Positions 1-8,370 of a stretch of DNA of 64,000 nt are shown in pieces. The stretch spans positions 370,189-434,188 of the forward strand of contig NZ_LN901321.1 of assembly GCF_001465875.1 (NCBI RefSeq), in the 5' to 3' direction. The stretch's first letter is position 1. The number at the start of each line of letters is the position of its first letter. The position numbers and the translations under genes are program-made. The notes below the pieces were generated by a model. The model saw nothing but the letters and a program-made list of their open reading frames with translations, was not told the origin of the DNA and searched no databases. The stretch is from Legionella saoudiensis (GTDB taxonomy: Bacteria > Pseudomonadota > Gammaproteobacteria > Legionellales > Legionellaceae).

Positions 1-1
1 C

Positions 2-685
2 AGTCGAGGACATGCGATGGGTTTTATCCGTTTTGGACAATGGTGGGCAAAAATAGATAGAGGTGAAAATAGCATCAAGGAAGGCACAGTTAATATCTAC
101 CAAATTACCCGTCCAGAAGCAATTAACTTAAGCTTCTTGCAAAACTTTATGTATAAGAAACAAAGTCGTCGTTATTTTCACCAGCAAATTAATCAACAGT
201 TAGGCTTAATCCCGGTAGCGCGAATGCCAATTAGCCCTCAAATTTCAGGCAACTGTTCTTGGGCCAATATACAAGCGATAGTCCCTGTCGCATATGCCAT
301 CCAAGGAATTATTACGCAAAAAGCATTCAATCCTGTACCCGCAATGAAACTTTATGACGAATGGGTGGAATGGGATAAAGATAGGGCATTAGACGAATGT
401 ATCCAACGTTTTTATCTGGCAAGCCCTCAACGCAAGGCAAGTATTGCAGCAATGTTGGGTGGAGTCTTATTTCAAGCCTGTGAATTCAGCCAGGTTAAGC
501 ATCTAGAACGGGCAGAGAAAATACTCCGTATTTTGATGCTGGATGAATATTATTATATTTTAAAAAGTTATTTGACGGAGTATTGTATCAACCGCTTCAC
601 TAAAAAAGGTAATAACCTGCTTAAAATTCTCGATGATTGTGGTATTAATCCCAACATTGGGGTCAATCCTATTGCTTCTGAATAG
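2..685 (+). CDS. Effector-like protein, 5' end outside the window
   Basis: The reading frame stays open to the window edge upstream of the first ATG (position 17), so this is probably the C-terminal part of a longer protein. The visible part (about 227 residues) has a histidine in RGHAMGF at its start, a DRG turn about 14 residues later and a GNCSWANIQA segment near residue 80, followed by helical sequence with no signal peptide or membrane segment. A His-first, Cys-later arrangement recalls circularly permuted papain-like domains in some Legionella proteins; that link is from memory and is an inference. A complete gene starting at ATG 17 is possible, but no convincing ribosome binding site precedes it. 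Function unknown. Confidence 0.6.
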   Translation, partial: SRGHAMGFIRFGQWWAKIDRGENSIKEGTVNIYQITRPEAINLSFLQNFMYKKQSRRYFHQQINQQLGLIPVARMPISPQISGNCSWANIQAIVPVAYAIQGIITQKAFNPVPAMKLYDEWVEWDKDRALDECIQRFYLASPQRKASIAAMLGGVLFQACEFSQVKHLERAEKILRILMLDEYYYILKSYLTEYCINRFTKKGNNLLKILDDCGINPNIGVNPIASE

Positions 686-797
686 CAGTTGCCTTCTTAC
701 GCTCAAAGTAATCTATACTTAAAAAGTATTATGACGCTATTAAACAATAGGTTGTAAATCTTTAGCGCCTGTTGAGTAATTTAATAAGGAGATTGTT

Positions 798-980
798 ATG
801 CTACATTGGGCGGTCATATTTTTGCTGATTGCGATTGTTGCGGGTTTATTTGGTTTCAGAGGAGTTGCTTCAACCGCTACAAGTATTGCTAGGGTCTTAT
901 TCTTTTTATTTATCGTTATATTTCTCATTATGCTGATTATGAGTTTATTTGGAGGTCCTACTCCGGCGGTAGTGCCTTAG
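798..980 (+). CDS. DUF1328-family small membrane protein
   Basis: A 60-residue, almost wholly hydrophobic protein with two predicted membrane segments (about residues 4-22 and 30-52) around a short GFRGVAST loop, the typical DUF1328/YtjA layout. Family members are small inner-membrane proteins of unknown role. AAGGAG lies about 8 nt upstream of the ATG. An antisense ORF covers much of the same DNA but has no comparable family match or binding site. A hairpin follows at 1000-1020. Confidence 0.85.
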   Translation: MLHWAVIFLLIAIVAGLFGFRGVASTATSIARVLFFLFIVIFLIMLIMSLFGGPTPAVVP

Positions 981-999
981 CACTTTTTTCCATAAACAG

Positions 1000-1020
1000 G
1001 GCCCGTATTATATACGGGCC
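1000..1020. terminator. GC-rich hairpin between convergent genes
   Basis: Perfect 9-bp stem (GGCCCGTAT with ATACGGGCC) and a 3-nt loop, placed between the end of the DUF1328 gene and the end of the convergent IcmL-like gene. There is no T-tract on either side, so termination activity is an inference from position. The arms also resemble the GTAGCCCGTATT repeat seen elsewhere in the window. Confidence 0.35.
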
Positions 1021-1059
1021 ACGCAATAGCGTTAATTAAATTAAGTATCCTGCAAACCC

Positions 1060-1521
1060 CTAAAGATTTGTGATGGAATCAATGACTAAACAACCATTCG
1101 CATCCTTAATTAAGTGGATCTTAAATGTGCGTAATGGAAGAAAGTCTTCAACATGATCGGCCAGTGTCATCTTATTTTGTAGCGTTATTACCGTACCCCA
1201 CCCGTCTGTTATTGGAGCGGCATAAGGAACTTTATCAACAGTTAATTCCAATATCCCTTTGCGGTTTTGAACGGTTTCAAAAACCTTTTGTTGCTTTAAC
1301 TGATTATAAATAGTACTCCAGGCAGTTGGAGTATAAAACGCAGAGGCTTTTTTTACATAATAATTTTCGTTGGTTTTGAAATTTACATTAAAAGTAGCCG
1401 CCATGGCTTTATAAAGCCAGGCGGTTGTATTTAAGTTTTCATCTTGATTTGCAGCACATTCAGCATAACCAAGATTTGTACAAAATAAAAAACTAAGTAA
1501 CAGCGGTTTGAGAAGCTTCAT
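1060..1521 (-). CDS. DotI/IcmL-like secreted protein
   Basis: A 153-residue protein with a cleavable-looking signal peptide (MKLLKPLLLSFLFC to about residue 20). The mature part follows the pattern of the DotI/IcmL/TraM periplasmic domain: WLYKAMAATFNVNF, an aromatic pair NYY, FYTPTAWSTIYNQL, and a C-terminal beta-strand stretch with PLRTFKIHLI. DotI/IcmL is a core inner-membrane protein of the Dot/Icm type IV secretion system; Legionella also has shorter paralogues. This copy lacks the cytoplasmic N-terminus and other dot/icm genes nearby, so it is probably a soluble periplasmic paralogue and not the core component. Two cysteines remain after cleavage (about residues 22 and 145) and could form a disulfide. 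Confidence 0.7.
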   Translation of the reverse strand: MKLLKPLLLSFLFCTNLGYAECAANQDENLNTTAWLYKAMAATFNVNFKTNENYYVKKASAFYTPTAWSTIYNQLKQQKVFETVQNRKGILELTVDKVPYAAPITDGWGTVITLQNKMTLADHVEDFLPLRTFKIHLIKDANGCLVIDSITNL

Positions 1522-1564
1522 TATTTCACCATCTTATTAATGCATAAATTAAAAATCCGTGTTT

Positions 1565-2614
1565 TTATGAGGATAAAGAAGCCATATCAATAACAAACCG
1601 ATAACGTACATCACTTTTTATTACGCGCTCATAAGCCTCATTAACTTTCTGCATGGGAATTAATTCAATGTCAGAAACGATATTATGTTTTCCACAAAAA
1701 TCGAGCATTTCTTGGGTTTCTTTTATCCCACCAATCAGGGAACCAGCCAAGGTTAAGCGTTTACCAATAAGCGCAAAAGCATGTATGGGAATTTCCTCTG
1801 CCGGCACGCCTACTACGACCATTGCTCCATCACGTTTTAGCAAGCTTAGGTATTGGGTCCAATCTAATTTAGCGGAAACCGTACAAATGATAAGATCAAA
1901 ATGGTTATTTAATTTAGTAAATGTTTCGGGGTTAGATGTTGCATAAAAGTGATCTGCCCCTAAACGTTTTGCATCAGCCTCTTTATTCATTGAATGACTC
2001 AGTACAGAAACCTCTGCTCCCATGGCATGAGCCAGTTTTACACCCATATGCCCTAAACCGCCTAAGCCTAAAATAGCAACGCGTTTTCCAGGACCAGTAT
2101 TCCAATGCCTGAGTGGAGAATATAAAGTAATACCTGCACAGAGAAGAGGAGCTGCGCCATCCATTGGTAAATTTTCAGGTACTCGCAACACATAATTTTC
2201 ATCCACAACGATTTTGGTGGAATAGCCGCCTTGGGTTGCTTCACTACCATCACGTGTTCTGCTGTTATAGGTTAGTGTTGCGCCTTCATCGCAATACTGT
2301 TCTAAATCTTCTTTGCAATTTATGCACTTACGACAGGAGTCAACAAAACAACCTACGCCAACTCGATCCCCTTCCTTAAAACGGGTTACTCCTGAACCAA
2401 CCTTACTCACCGTCCCAACAATTTCATGCCCTGGCACCATTGGAAACGCGGAACCACCCCATTCATCACGAACTTGATGAATATCTGAATGACAAATACC
2501 GCAATAATGAATATCAATTAATACATCGTTTTTTCCTAGGTCACGACGATTAAATTCATAGGGGGCTAATGCGGATTTTGGATCAGCGGCAGCATATCCT
2601 TTTACAGGTATCAT
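1565..2614 (-). CDS. Zinc-dependent NAD(P) alcohol dehydrogenase
   Basis: A 349-residue medium-chain dehydrogenase of the cinnamyl-alcohol/YahK type. Catalytic zinc ligands lie in CGICHSDIH and the GHE motif ([10 protein letters not shown]); the structural zinc site is the four-cysteine cluster [15 protein letters not shown]. The Rossmann motif is [13 protein letters not shown]. The C-terminal substrate domain ends with [11 protein letters not shown]. It is expected to interconvert aldehydes and primary alcohols in the cytoplasm; the substrate cannot be read from sequence. It stands alone, downstream of rne on the same strand but separated by about 120 bp and a hairpin. Start ATG 2614 fits family length. 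Confidence 0.9.
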   Translation of the reverse strand: MIPVKGYAAADPKSALAPYEFNRRDLGKNDVLIDIHYCGICHSDIHQVRDEWGGSAFPMVPGHEIVGTVSKVGSGVTRFKEGDRVGVGCFVDSCRKCINCKEDLEQYCDEGATLTYNSRTRDGSEATQGGYSTKIVVDENYVLRVPENLPMDGAAPLLCAGITLYSPLRHWNTGPGKRVAILGLGGLGHMGVKLAHAMGAEVSVLSHSMNKEADAKRLGADHFYATSNPETFTKLNNHFDLIICTVSAKLDWTQYLSLLKRDGAMVVVGVPAEEIPIHAFALIGKRLTLAGSLIGGIKETQEMLDFCGKHNIVSDIELIPMQKVNEAYERVIKSDVRYRFVIDMASLSS

Positions 2615-2706
2615 TTTTTAGTCCTTTAGTATGTGGTAATGGATCTAAAGATAGGGGGCTTTGGCTTGGCAGTCAAGGAATGTAAAGTGTGAGATGAGGA
2701 GCAGAT

Positions 2707-2728
2707 GCCTGGCTGCAAGCAACCAGGC
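2707..2728. repeat. CCTGGTTGC-type hairpin after rne
   Basis: Left arm GCCTGGCTGC and right arm GCAACCAGGC form a 10-bp stem with one mismatch, lying just past the rne stop codon. It belongs to a hairpin family also found at 14575-14596, 40930-40960 and 62240-62259, all near gene ends. It may protect or terminate the rne transcript; there is no U-tract. Confidence 0.5.
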
Positions 2729-2736
2729 GATAAAGA

Positions 2737-4719
2737 TTATTTTTCAACTTGTTCTTTAGGAGAGGCTTCCTTTTTTTTATTTCCTTCACGTGCTGTAGAG
2801 GAACGGGAGCTACCTTGTTGATTCGTATTGGATCTTCGGCGTTGTTGCTGTTGGCCTGAACCCGCATTACCTGCATTGGCAGCCACATTTCCTGCACGTT
2901 GCTGTTGATTGCCACCGGAACGACGTCTGCGGCCTTGTTGTTGAGGTTTACGCTCATTACCAGTACCGCGGGACGCTGATGATTTCCCTTGGTTAGGGTT
3001 CCGATTATGCGTCTTTTTCGTATGGCTAGGTGCTGTGGTCGTTGTGGTATCCGCATGCCCGCCAAATAAACTTGACCATAAACGCTTAATGAAGCCATTA
3101 TGCAGGTTTTTAGGGGTAGGGTGACCTGCAAATGGTTTTACTGCAGGCTCGTCACGGACTGCTGCCTCTTGGTCATTGCTGGCAACCTGCAATTCAGGCT
3201 GTTGAATTAAGCTGTAACTAGGTTTTTTAGTTTTACCTACATTATCTTCTTTCAAGCGAGTAATTGTATACTGTGGTGAATGCATATAAGGATTAGCGAT
3301 AATCATTACAGAAACACTATGTCTTTTTTCAATTTCTCGAATGAAACTGCGTTTTTCATTCATAATGAAAGTAGCCATTTCGGGAGGAAGTTGCACTTGT
3401 ATTTCAGCGGTCTTTTCCTTTAACGCTTCTTCTTCAATAAGACGGGTAATGGATAGCCCATGGGATTGAATATTGCGCACCGTACCACGACCTTCGCAAC
3501 GAGGGCAGACTTCTTGAGCTGTTTCACCTAAAGATAATCTGAGACGCTGACGGGACATTTCTAATAAACCAAAGCGAGAAATACGACCCACTTGGATACG
3601 CGCTCTATCTGCTTGTAGTGCTTCTTTTAAGCGATTTTCAACATCACGTTGGTTCTTGCTGGAGCTCATATCAATGAAATCGATAACCACTAAGCCACCC
3701 AAGTCACGTAGCCGTAATTGGCGCGCAATTTCATCAGCAGCTTCAATGTTCGTATTAAATGCCGTGGCTTCAATATCAGAACCACCAGTGGCTTTAGCTG
3801 AGTTTACATCAATTGAAACTAAAGCTTCAGTCCGGTCGATAACTAAGGCACCTCCGGAAGGAAGCATTACCTGGCGCTGGTAGGCTGTTTCTATTTGGCT
3901 TTCAATTTGGTAGAAATTAAATAGAGGAACGCTGCTATTGTATAACTTCAAATTAGGTAAAAACTCAGGTTTTACACGTTCAATATATTGCTTCGCTTTG
4001 ATGTAAGAAATCTGATCGTCAATAATAATTTCACTAATAGATTTCCGCAAATTATCGCGAATAGAACGAATAATTACATCCCCTTCCTGATGAATTAGGC
4101 AGGGCGATAACTCGGTATTGTAAGCTTGTTTGATGGATTGCCATTGATTACATAACATATCCAGGTCATCTTGTAATTCTTCTTGGCTTTTACCTACGCC
4201 TGCCGTACGGATAATGAGACCCATATCTTCAGGTAGCGTCAACGCGTTTAAAGTTTCACGCAATTCATCACGTTCATCCCCTTCAATGCGTCGGGAAATA
4301 CCACCTGAACGAGGGTTATTCGGCATTAATACTAAATAACATCCGGCTAAGGTAATAAAGGTGGTTAACGCAGCGCCTTTGTTGCCACGCTCTTCTTTAT
4401 CTACTTGGATTAATAATTCCTGGCCTTCGCGAATTAATGAAGTGATTGGTGGCTTTTCATCACCAAAATCATCAGGATTTTTGCTTAAATATTCAGGTGC
4501 AATTTCTTTTAGAGGCAAAAAACCTTGACGTTTCGAACCATATTCTACAAAAACAGCATCAAGACTTGGCTCGCGACGGGTAACAGTTGCTTTATATATG
4601 TTACCTTTTTTCTTTACTTCTCCTGGGCATTCAATGTCCAGGTCAAACAAACGATTGTCTTTAATAAGTGCAACGCGAACCTCTTCCGTTTGCGTGGCAT
4701 TAATTAACATTTTTTCCAT
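2737..4719 (-). CDS. rne: Ribonuclease E
   Basis: A 660-residue essential endoribonuclease for mRNA decay and rRNA/tRNA processing. The start at ATG 4719 gives MEKMLINATQTEEVRVALI, which aligns with the E. coli N-terminus; the ATG at 4731 would add four residues. Visible parts: S1 RNA-binding domain (about residues 35-125), catalytic core with the acidic metal-site motifs VSIDVNSAKAT and VIDFIDMSSSKN, and the zinc-link CPRCEGRG near residue 403. The C-terminal 160 residues are low-complexity and rich in Arg, Asn and Gln, replacing the much longer scaffold of E. coli RNase E (1061 residues). No clear RhlB- or enolase-binding segment is recognisable. Divergent from rluC, as in E. coli. Confidence 0.96.
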   Translation of the reverse strand: MEKMLINATQTEEVRVALIKDNRLFDLDIECPGEVKKKGNIYKATVTRREPSLDAVFVEYGSKRQGFLPLKEIAPEYLSKNPDDFGDEKPPITSLIREGQELLIQVDKEERGNKGAALTTFITLAGCYLVLMPNNPRSGGISRRIEGDERDELRETLNALTLPEDMGLIIRTAGVGKSQEELQDDLDMLCNQWQSIKQAYNTELSPCLIHQEGDVIIRSIRDNLRKSISEIIIDDQISYIKAKQYIERVKPEFLPNLKLYNSSVPLFNFYQIESQIETAYQRQVMLPSGGALVIDRTEALVSIDVNSAKATGGSDIEATAFNTNIEAADEIARQLRLRDLGGLVVIDFIDMSSSKNQRDVENRLKEALQADRARIQVGRISRFGLLEMSRQRLRLSLGETAQEVCPRCEGRGTVRNIQSHGLSITRLIEEEALKEKTAEIQVQLPPEMATFIMNEKRSFIREIEKRHSVSVMIIANPYMHSPQYTITRLKEDNVGKTKKPSYSLIQQPELQVASNDQEAAVRDEPAVKPFAGHPTPKNLHNGFIKRLWSSLFGGHADTTTTTAPSHTKKTHNRNPNQGKSSASRGTGNERKPQQQGRRRRSGGNQQQRAGNVAANAGNAGSGQQQQRRRSNTNQQGSSRSSTAREGNKKKEASPKEQVEK

Positions 4720-5323
4720 CTGTAACCCCATATTTAGGGCGCTTTCATTTAAGTTACGATAGTGTAAGGCTCAATATATCTTAGAGGTTCATCTTTTGAA
4801 CAGTAAGAGTTGTGATCTTTAAGCGAATCCGCAGCCCTGTGGACAGACTTTACGCATGTTCCCTGAATCATCGGAGGTGCATACTGGGTAATATACTGAA
4901 CACGAACCAAACACGTAAAAAGGAGACGTGTAAAAATCTTAATGTAATTCGCTGTCGGTATAAAGCATGTCTGGCATGCGTAGGTTTCTGTCAAGTATGT
5001 GATCAATTTGTCTCTGGCATATTGGTTCGCTTCCTTATATCTTTAAGCTTAAATGGAAGCGCGATTTTTTTGTAACTAGTTGCCTTATACCCTGTTATCC
5101 TTGTGCTGCACTGTGTTTGCAGACTCAAAATTAGGCCTGAGAATAAGTTCACGTTCTTAGCCAAATGGCTCAAATAGTGAATTATAAGCAGATACCTTGG
5201 CACTGCGGTAAATAGTTACGCTTTTTTTATATTTATGCGTTATAATTCGGTTGCATGGAATTATTCCCATGCTACAGGCGATCATATCAAAAAAAACACG
5301 CCCAGCAAACAGGTTTATTGACA
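4720..5323. other. rne-rluC divergent intergenic region, probable long rne leader
   Basis: About 600 bp with no convincing gene; short ORFs on both strands lack binding sites and family features. A TATAAT-like hexamer on the minus strand (5186-5181) could start an rne transcript with a leader of roughly 450 nt, and a plus-strand TATAAT at 5241-5246 could serve rluC; neither has a good -35 box. A long leader would fit the autoregulated rne leader known in enterobacteria, but I could not identify the conserved hairpin. Possible regulatory RNA structure only. Confidence 0.4.
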
Positions 5324-6280
5324 ATGAATGAAGTAAGTTATAGAGAGATAAGTAATGAAGAAGAAGGACAACGTCTGGATAATTACTTAATCCGAATTTT
5401 AAAGGGCGTACCTAAAAGCCACATTTACCGTATTATTCGGGGCGGCGAGGTTCGTGTTAATAAAAAAAGAGCACAGGTTAGTTCTCGCTTGCATGCGGGA
5501 GATATGGTACGTATACCACCAATTCGACTTTCTGAGTCAAAAGAAGTATTTGTTGGTGATGCTCTGGCAAAACGCCTTAAAGAATGCGTTATTTTTGAGG
5601 ATGCTTGCTTTTTGGTAATTAATAAACCTTCAGGGATTGCAGTGCATGGGGGCAGTGGTTTAAGTTTAGGGGTTATTGAGGCATTAAGAAAGACTCGGCC
5701 TGATCTGGCTTATTTAGAATTAATTCATCGTTTGGACAGAGAAACCTCCGGCTGTCTTTTACTAGCTAAAAAGAGAAGTACGCTCAGAGCAATGCATGCA
5801 TTGCTGGAGGCGCGTGAAGTACAAAAGACCTACTGGGCCCTATTAACGCATCGGTGGGAAGGGAAAAAACAGTTAATCGTTCGCGCCGCATTAGAAAAAA
5901 ATACATTGAAATCTGGTGAACGGGTAGTTTCGGTAACTGATGAGGGCAAAGCTTCAGAAACAGGGTTTAAATTACTGGAGAATTATCAACAGGCATGTTG
6001 GGTTGAGGCAAGCCCTAAAACGGGGCGCACTCACCAAATTCGGGTTCATAGTGCACATTTAGGACATGTTATTGTTGGTGATGAAAAGTACGGATCTATT
6101 GCAGGAGAAGTAGAAGGGATAGATAATCAACCTCATCGTCTTTATTTGCATGCACGCTCTATTCAATTTGAATTGAATGGAACTAAGCATTTCTTTCAAG
6201 CTGATGCAGATGAAGTCTTTTCTAACACACTAAAACAATTGCGTGCGAGGAGTGTAGTGAGCAATGAGCAATCATTATGA
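5324..6280 (+). CDS. rluC: 23S rRNA pseudouridine synthase RluC
   Basis: A 318-residue RluA-family pseudouridine synthase. An N-terminal S4 RNA-binding domain (QRLDNYLIRILKGVPKSHIY, then RGGEVRVNKKRAQ) is followed by the catalytic core with the signature HRLDRETSGCLLLAKK carrying the catalytic aspartate, and the late motif TGRTHQIRVHSAHLGH. RluC modifies 23S rRNA uridines 955, 2504 and 2580 in E. coli. ATG 5324 matches the family N-terminus; an upstream in-frame ATG at 5255 would add 23 residues without domain support. The stop overlaps the HAD gene by 17 nt, so the two are co-transcribed. Divergent from rne as in E. coli, which supports RluC over RluD or RluA. Confidence 0.93.
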   Translation: MNEVSYREISNEEEGQRLDNYLIRILKGVPKSHIYRIIRGGEVRVNKKRAQVSSRLHAGDMVRIPPIRLSESKEVFVGDALAKRLKECVIFEDACFLVINKPSGIAVHGGSGLSLGVIEALRKTRPDLAYLELIHRLDRETSGCLLLAKKRSTLRAMHALLEAREVQKTYWALLTHRWEGKKQLIVRAALEKNTLKSGERVVSVTDEGKASETGFKLLENYQQACWVEASPKTGRTHQIRVHSAHLGHVIVGDEKYGSIAGEVEGIDNQPHRLYLHARSIQFELNGTKHFFQADADEVFSNTLKQLRARSVVSNEQSL

Positions 6281-6914
6281 TTTGGTAGTGTTTGATTGGG
6301 AAGGCACTATTGCAGACACTTTAGGTGCAGTATTTCATACTGTTGCTGTAGAAGCAGATTTACTGGGTTTTGGAACTTTTGAGCCCGAAGAAGCAAGAAA
6401 ATATGTGGACTTGGGACTGGAGCGTGCATTAATAAAAGCATATCCGCATTTATCTGCTAAGGAGCATGAGCAGCTAATATATGCGGTGCATCGCTCAATG
6501 CATACTCGTTCACTGGAAGTTTTTTTAATCCCTGGAGTCCGTGAATTTATTCATCAACTTCAGGATGCCCATATAAATATGGCCGTGGCTACGAATAAGG
6601 GGCACCAGTCATTAGCACGCGCATTACAGACTACAGGTCTGGATGAATTCATTAAGATAACTCGTTCTGCCGGACAAGTTCCTGCAAAACCGCACCCACA
6701 GATGCTTGAAGAAATTATGGATGAAATGGGTGGGCATGCGGCTACTACATTGATGGTAGGTGATTCAGTTACTGATATAGAAATGGCAAGAAGCATCCAT
6801 GTTAACGCCATTGGCGTCGATTTTTATCATCAACAAGAGGCAGCCTTAAAAGCTGCAGGTGCTTTGGCTGTATTTGATGATTACAAATTGCTTGCAGACT
6901 ATCTGCATTTATAA
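6264..6914 (+). CDS. HAD-IA hydrolase, Gph-like, with DxE motif I
   Basis: A 216-residue HAD-superfamily phosphatase similar to phosphoglycolate phosphatase. Motif I reads FDWEGTIADT, so the usual second aspartate (general acid/base) is a glutamate at residue 13 (codon GAA at 6300-6302). Motif II threonine is in VATNKGH, the motif III lysine in PAKPHP, and motif IV is MVGDSVTDIEMA. The helical cap domain lies between motifs I and II. It overlaps rluC and is translated with it, an arrangement common in gamma-proteobacteria. Substrate unknown; the DxE change may alter activity. Confidence 0.85.
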   Translation: MSNHYDLVVFDWEGTIADTLGAVFHTVAVEADLLGFGTFEPEEARKYVDLGLERALIKAYPHLSAKEHEQLIYAVHRSMHTRSLEVFLIPGVREFIHQLQDAHINMAVATNKGHQSLARALQTTGLDEFIKITRSAGQVPAKPHPQMLEEIMDEMGGHAATTLMVGDSVTDIEMARSIHVNAIGVDFYHQQEAALKAAGALAVFDDYKLLADYLHL

Positions 6915-6962
6915 GATAACGGATTACGTATGTTGTCCGTAAGTAAGGTGATTGCAGGAGAC

Positions 6963-7036
6963 GTAGCCCGTATTCGCATGGCGTAATATGGAAATAAGAC
7001 AGAATCCTATCTCGATCCCAAACTATATTACGCTCA
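6963..7036. repeat. GTAGCCCGTATT-type palindromic repeat
   Basis: Contains GTAGCCCGTATTCGC, then GCGTAATATGG, and about 45 bp later an inverted ATATTACGC arm. Related arms occur at 8199-8284 and 28339-28351. It lies in the 249-bp gap between the HAD gene and pgsA, which otherwise shows nothing. Probably a small dispersed non-coding element. Confidence 0.4.
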
Positions 7037-7163
7037 TTCAGGCGTCAGTGGTAAGTTTCTTAATTATTGAAACAAAAGAGTACTGCATTTTTTCGTTAAT
7101 AATATCCTCAGGACATTAATTAAATGTCTTCTAGGGTTATGTCTGCAAAGGGAGTATTAAGCA

Positions 7164-7727
7164 TTGAGTACGTTGACCAGTTTACCTAATTTATTAACCT
7201 TGCTTCGTATTGTACTAATTCCGGTATTAATTATTATTTTTTATTTACCTGTTAAATGGGCTGGCGCTGTATCCGCAGGTATTTTTGCGGCAGCTAGTTT
7301 TACGGATTGGCTCGATGGTTATTTGGCACGTAAACTACATATGATGTCACCGCTAGGAGCATTTTTAGATCCGGTGGCTGATAAGCTTTTGGTTTCGACG
7401 AGCTTATTACTTTTAGTTGGTGTTAAGGATCTTAATTACATTACTATTCCCGCAATAATTATTGTAGGCAGAGAAATTGTCATTTCAGCGTTAAGAGAAT
7501 GGATGGCTGAAATTGGTAAACGAGCCAGTGTTGCTGTAGGTTATGTCGGAAAAATAAAAACATTTTTACAAATGGCCGCATTATTTCTTTTATTAGCGTT
7601 TAACCCAGCAAGTTCTTGGTGGGGAATTTTTGGTTTTATTTTGCTATATGTGGCTGCAATTTTAACCATTTGGTCTATGGTTATTTACTTATCGATTGCA
7701 TGGCCAGAATTATCGAAAAAAAGTTAA
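7164..7727 (+). CDS. pgsA: CDP-diacylglycerol--glycerol-3-phosphate 3-phosphatidyltransferase
   Basis: A 187-residue integral membrane enzyme making phosphatidylglycerophosphate, the first committed step to phosphatidylglycerol and cardiolipin. The CDP-alcohol phosphotransferase signature is intact: DWLDGYLAR, then G, LD and AD spaced as DGxxAR-x8-G-x3-D-x3-D (residues about 50-75). Several hydrophobic segments span the inner membrane. The start is TTG at 7164, with GGGAG 9 nt upstream; no ATG is well placed. Followed closely by tRNA-Gly, tRNA-Cys and tRNA-Leu, as in E. coli pgsA-glyW-cysT-leuZ. Confidence 0.95.
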   Translation: MSTLTSLPNLLTLLRIVLIPVLIIIFYLPVKWAGAVSAGIFAAASFTDWLDGYLARKLHMMSPLGAFLDPVADKLLVSTSLLLLVGVKDLNYITIPAIIIVGREIVISALREWMAEIGKRASVAVGYVGKIKTFLQMAALFLLLAFNPASSWWGIFGFILLYVAAILTIWSMVIYLSIAWPELSKKS

Positions 7728-7735
7728 ATTTTTTG

Positions 7736-7763
7736 TTGACAGGTTCTGAAAACCCTGTAGAAT
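7736..7763 (+). promoter_or_regulatory. Sigma-70 promoter of the tRNA cluster
   Basis: TTGACA (7736-7741) and TAGAAT (7758-7763) separated by 16 bp, just upstream of tRNA-Gly and right after the pgsA stop. The GC-rich stretch after the -10 box would fit growth-rate or stringent control of a stable-RNA promoter. The same hexamer pair and spacing recur at 63935-63962. Confidence 0.75.
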
Positions 7764-7779
7764 GCAGCCCTGTAGAGAC

Positions 7780-7855
<76 letters not shown>

Positions 7856-7859
7856 AATT

Positions 7860-7887
7860 AAAGCGACGACACAGTCGCTTTTTTTTT
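7860..7887 (+). terminator. Intrinsic terminator between tRNA-Gly and tRNA-Cys
   Basis: An 8-bp stem AAAGCGAC/GTCGCTTT with a 6-nt loop, followed by an uninterrupted T-run to 7887. It is a textbook Rho-independent terminator sitting only 5 nt after tRNA-Gly, inside the tRNA cluster. Confidence 0.8.
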
Positions 7888-7928
7888 AGAGCAGCATACA
7901 AGTGGTACGTGCGTGGCAAGTATCAGTT

Positions 7929-8002
7929 GGCTGTGTGGCAGAGTGGTTATGCAGCGGCCTGCAAAGCCGTGGACGCCGGTTCGATTCCGGCCTCAGCCTC
8001 CA
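7929..8002 (+). tRNA. tRNA-Cys (GCA)
   Basis: 74 nt with encoded CCA. Anticodon loop CTGCAAA gives GCA, and the T-arm GCCGG TTCGATT CCGGC is intact. The acceptor stem GGCTGTG/CTCAGCC has a T-T mismatch at the sixth pair. The order after tRNA-Gly matches E. coli glyW-cysT-leuZ. Confidence 0.95.
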
Positions 8003-8016
8003 AAATAAGAAGAAAA

Positions 8017-8103
8017 GCCCAGGTGGCGAAACAGGTAGACGCAAGGGACTTAAAATCCCTCGGTGGTAACACCATGCCGGTTCGATTCCGGCCCTGGGCA
8101 CCA
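8017..8103 (+). tRNA. tRNA-Leu (TAA)
   Basis: 87 nt class II tRNA with encoded CCA and a long variable arm (CGGTGGTAACACCA region). Acceptor stem GCCCAGG/CCTGGGC is perfect; the anticodon stem AGGGA/TCCCT holds loop CTTAAAA with anticodon TAA at 8051-8053. Only 14 nt follow tRNA-Cys, so the two are probably co-transcribed. Confidence 0.97.
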
Positions 8104-8198
8104 AATCTTCTTTACTTTATTATCAAGAACTTATCCCAGAAAAATATCTTAAAGTTTTTTTTAATCTTTTCATTGTATTTTAGCGCATGATACAAACG

Positions 8199-8284
8199 TA
8201 AATCCGTATTCGCGCAGGGTAATACGGGATTGAGTTTGATTCATGCACAGATCCCCCATACTACGCTGAGCTAATACGAGCTAC
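8199..8284. repeat. Paired palindromic repeat element
   Basis: An AATCCGTATT/AATACGGGATT imperfect palindrome near 8200-8232 is followed by CTACGCTGAGCTAATACG and AGCTAC in the inverted sense (8261-8284). The arms are related to those at 6963-7036 and 28339-28351. It fills most of the 267-bp gap between tRNA-Leu and the next gene. Confidence 0.4.
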
Positions 8285-8370
8285 AGTTAAAATTCATTTT
8301 CTAAATTCCTCTTGCTTTTATCGAGCTAAATGATTAACTTCCATCTTTTGGAAACGCAGGTGAGATAAAC

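Noticed and set aside
740..928. Minus-strand ORF over the DUF1328 gene
   Set aside because: No ribosome binding site and no family match; the plus-strand protein is a clear DUF1328 member.
4749..5203. Three short ORFs in the rne-rluC gap
   Set aside because: Poor binding sites, no family motif, and mutual overlap on both strands; the gap is better read as a regulatory leader.
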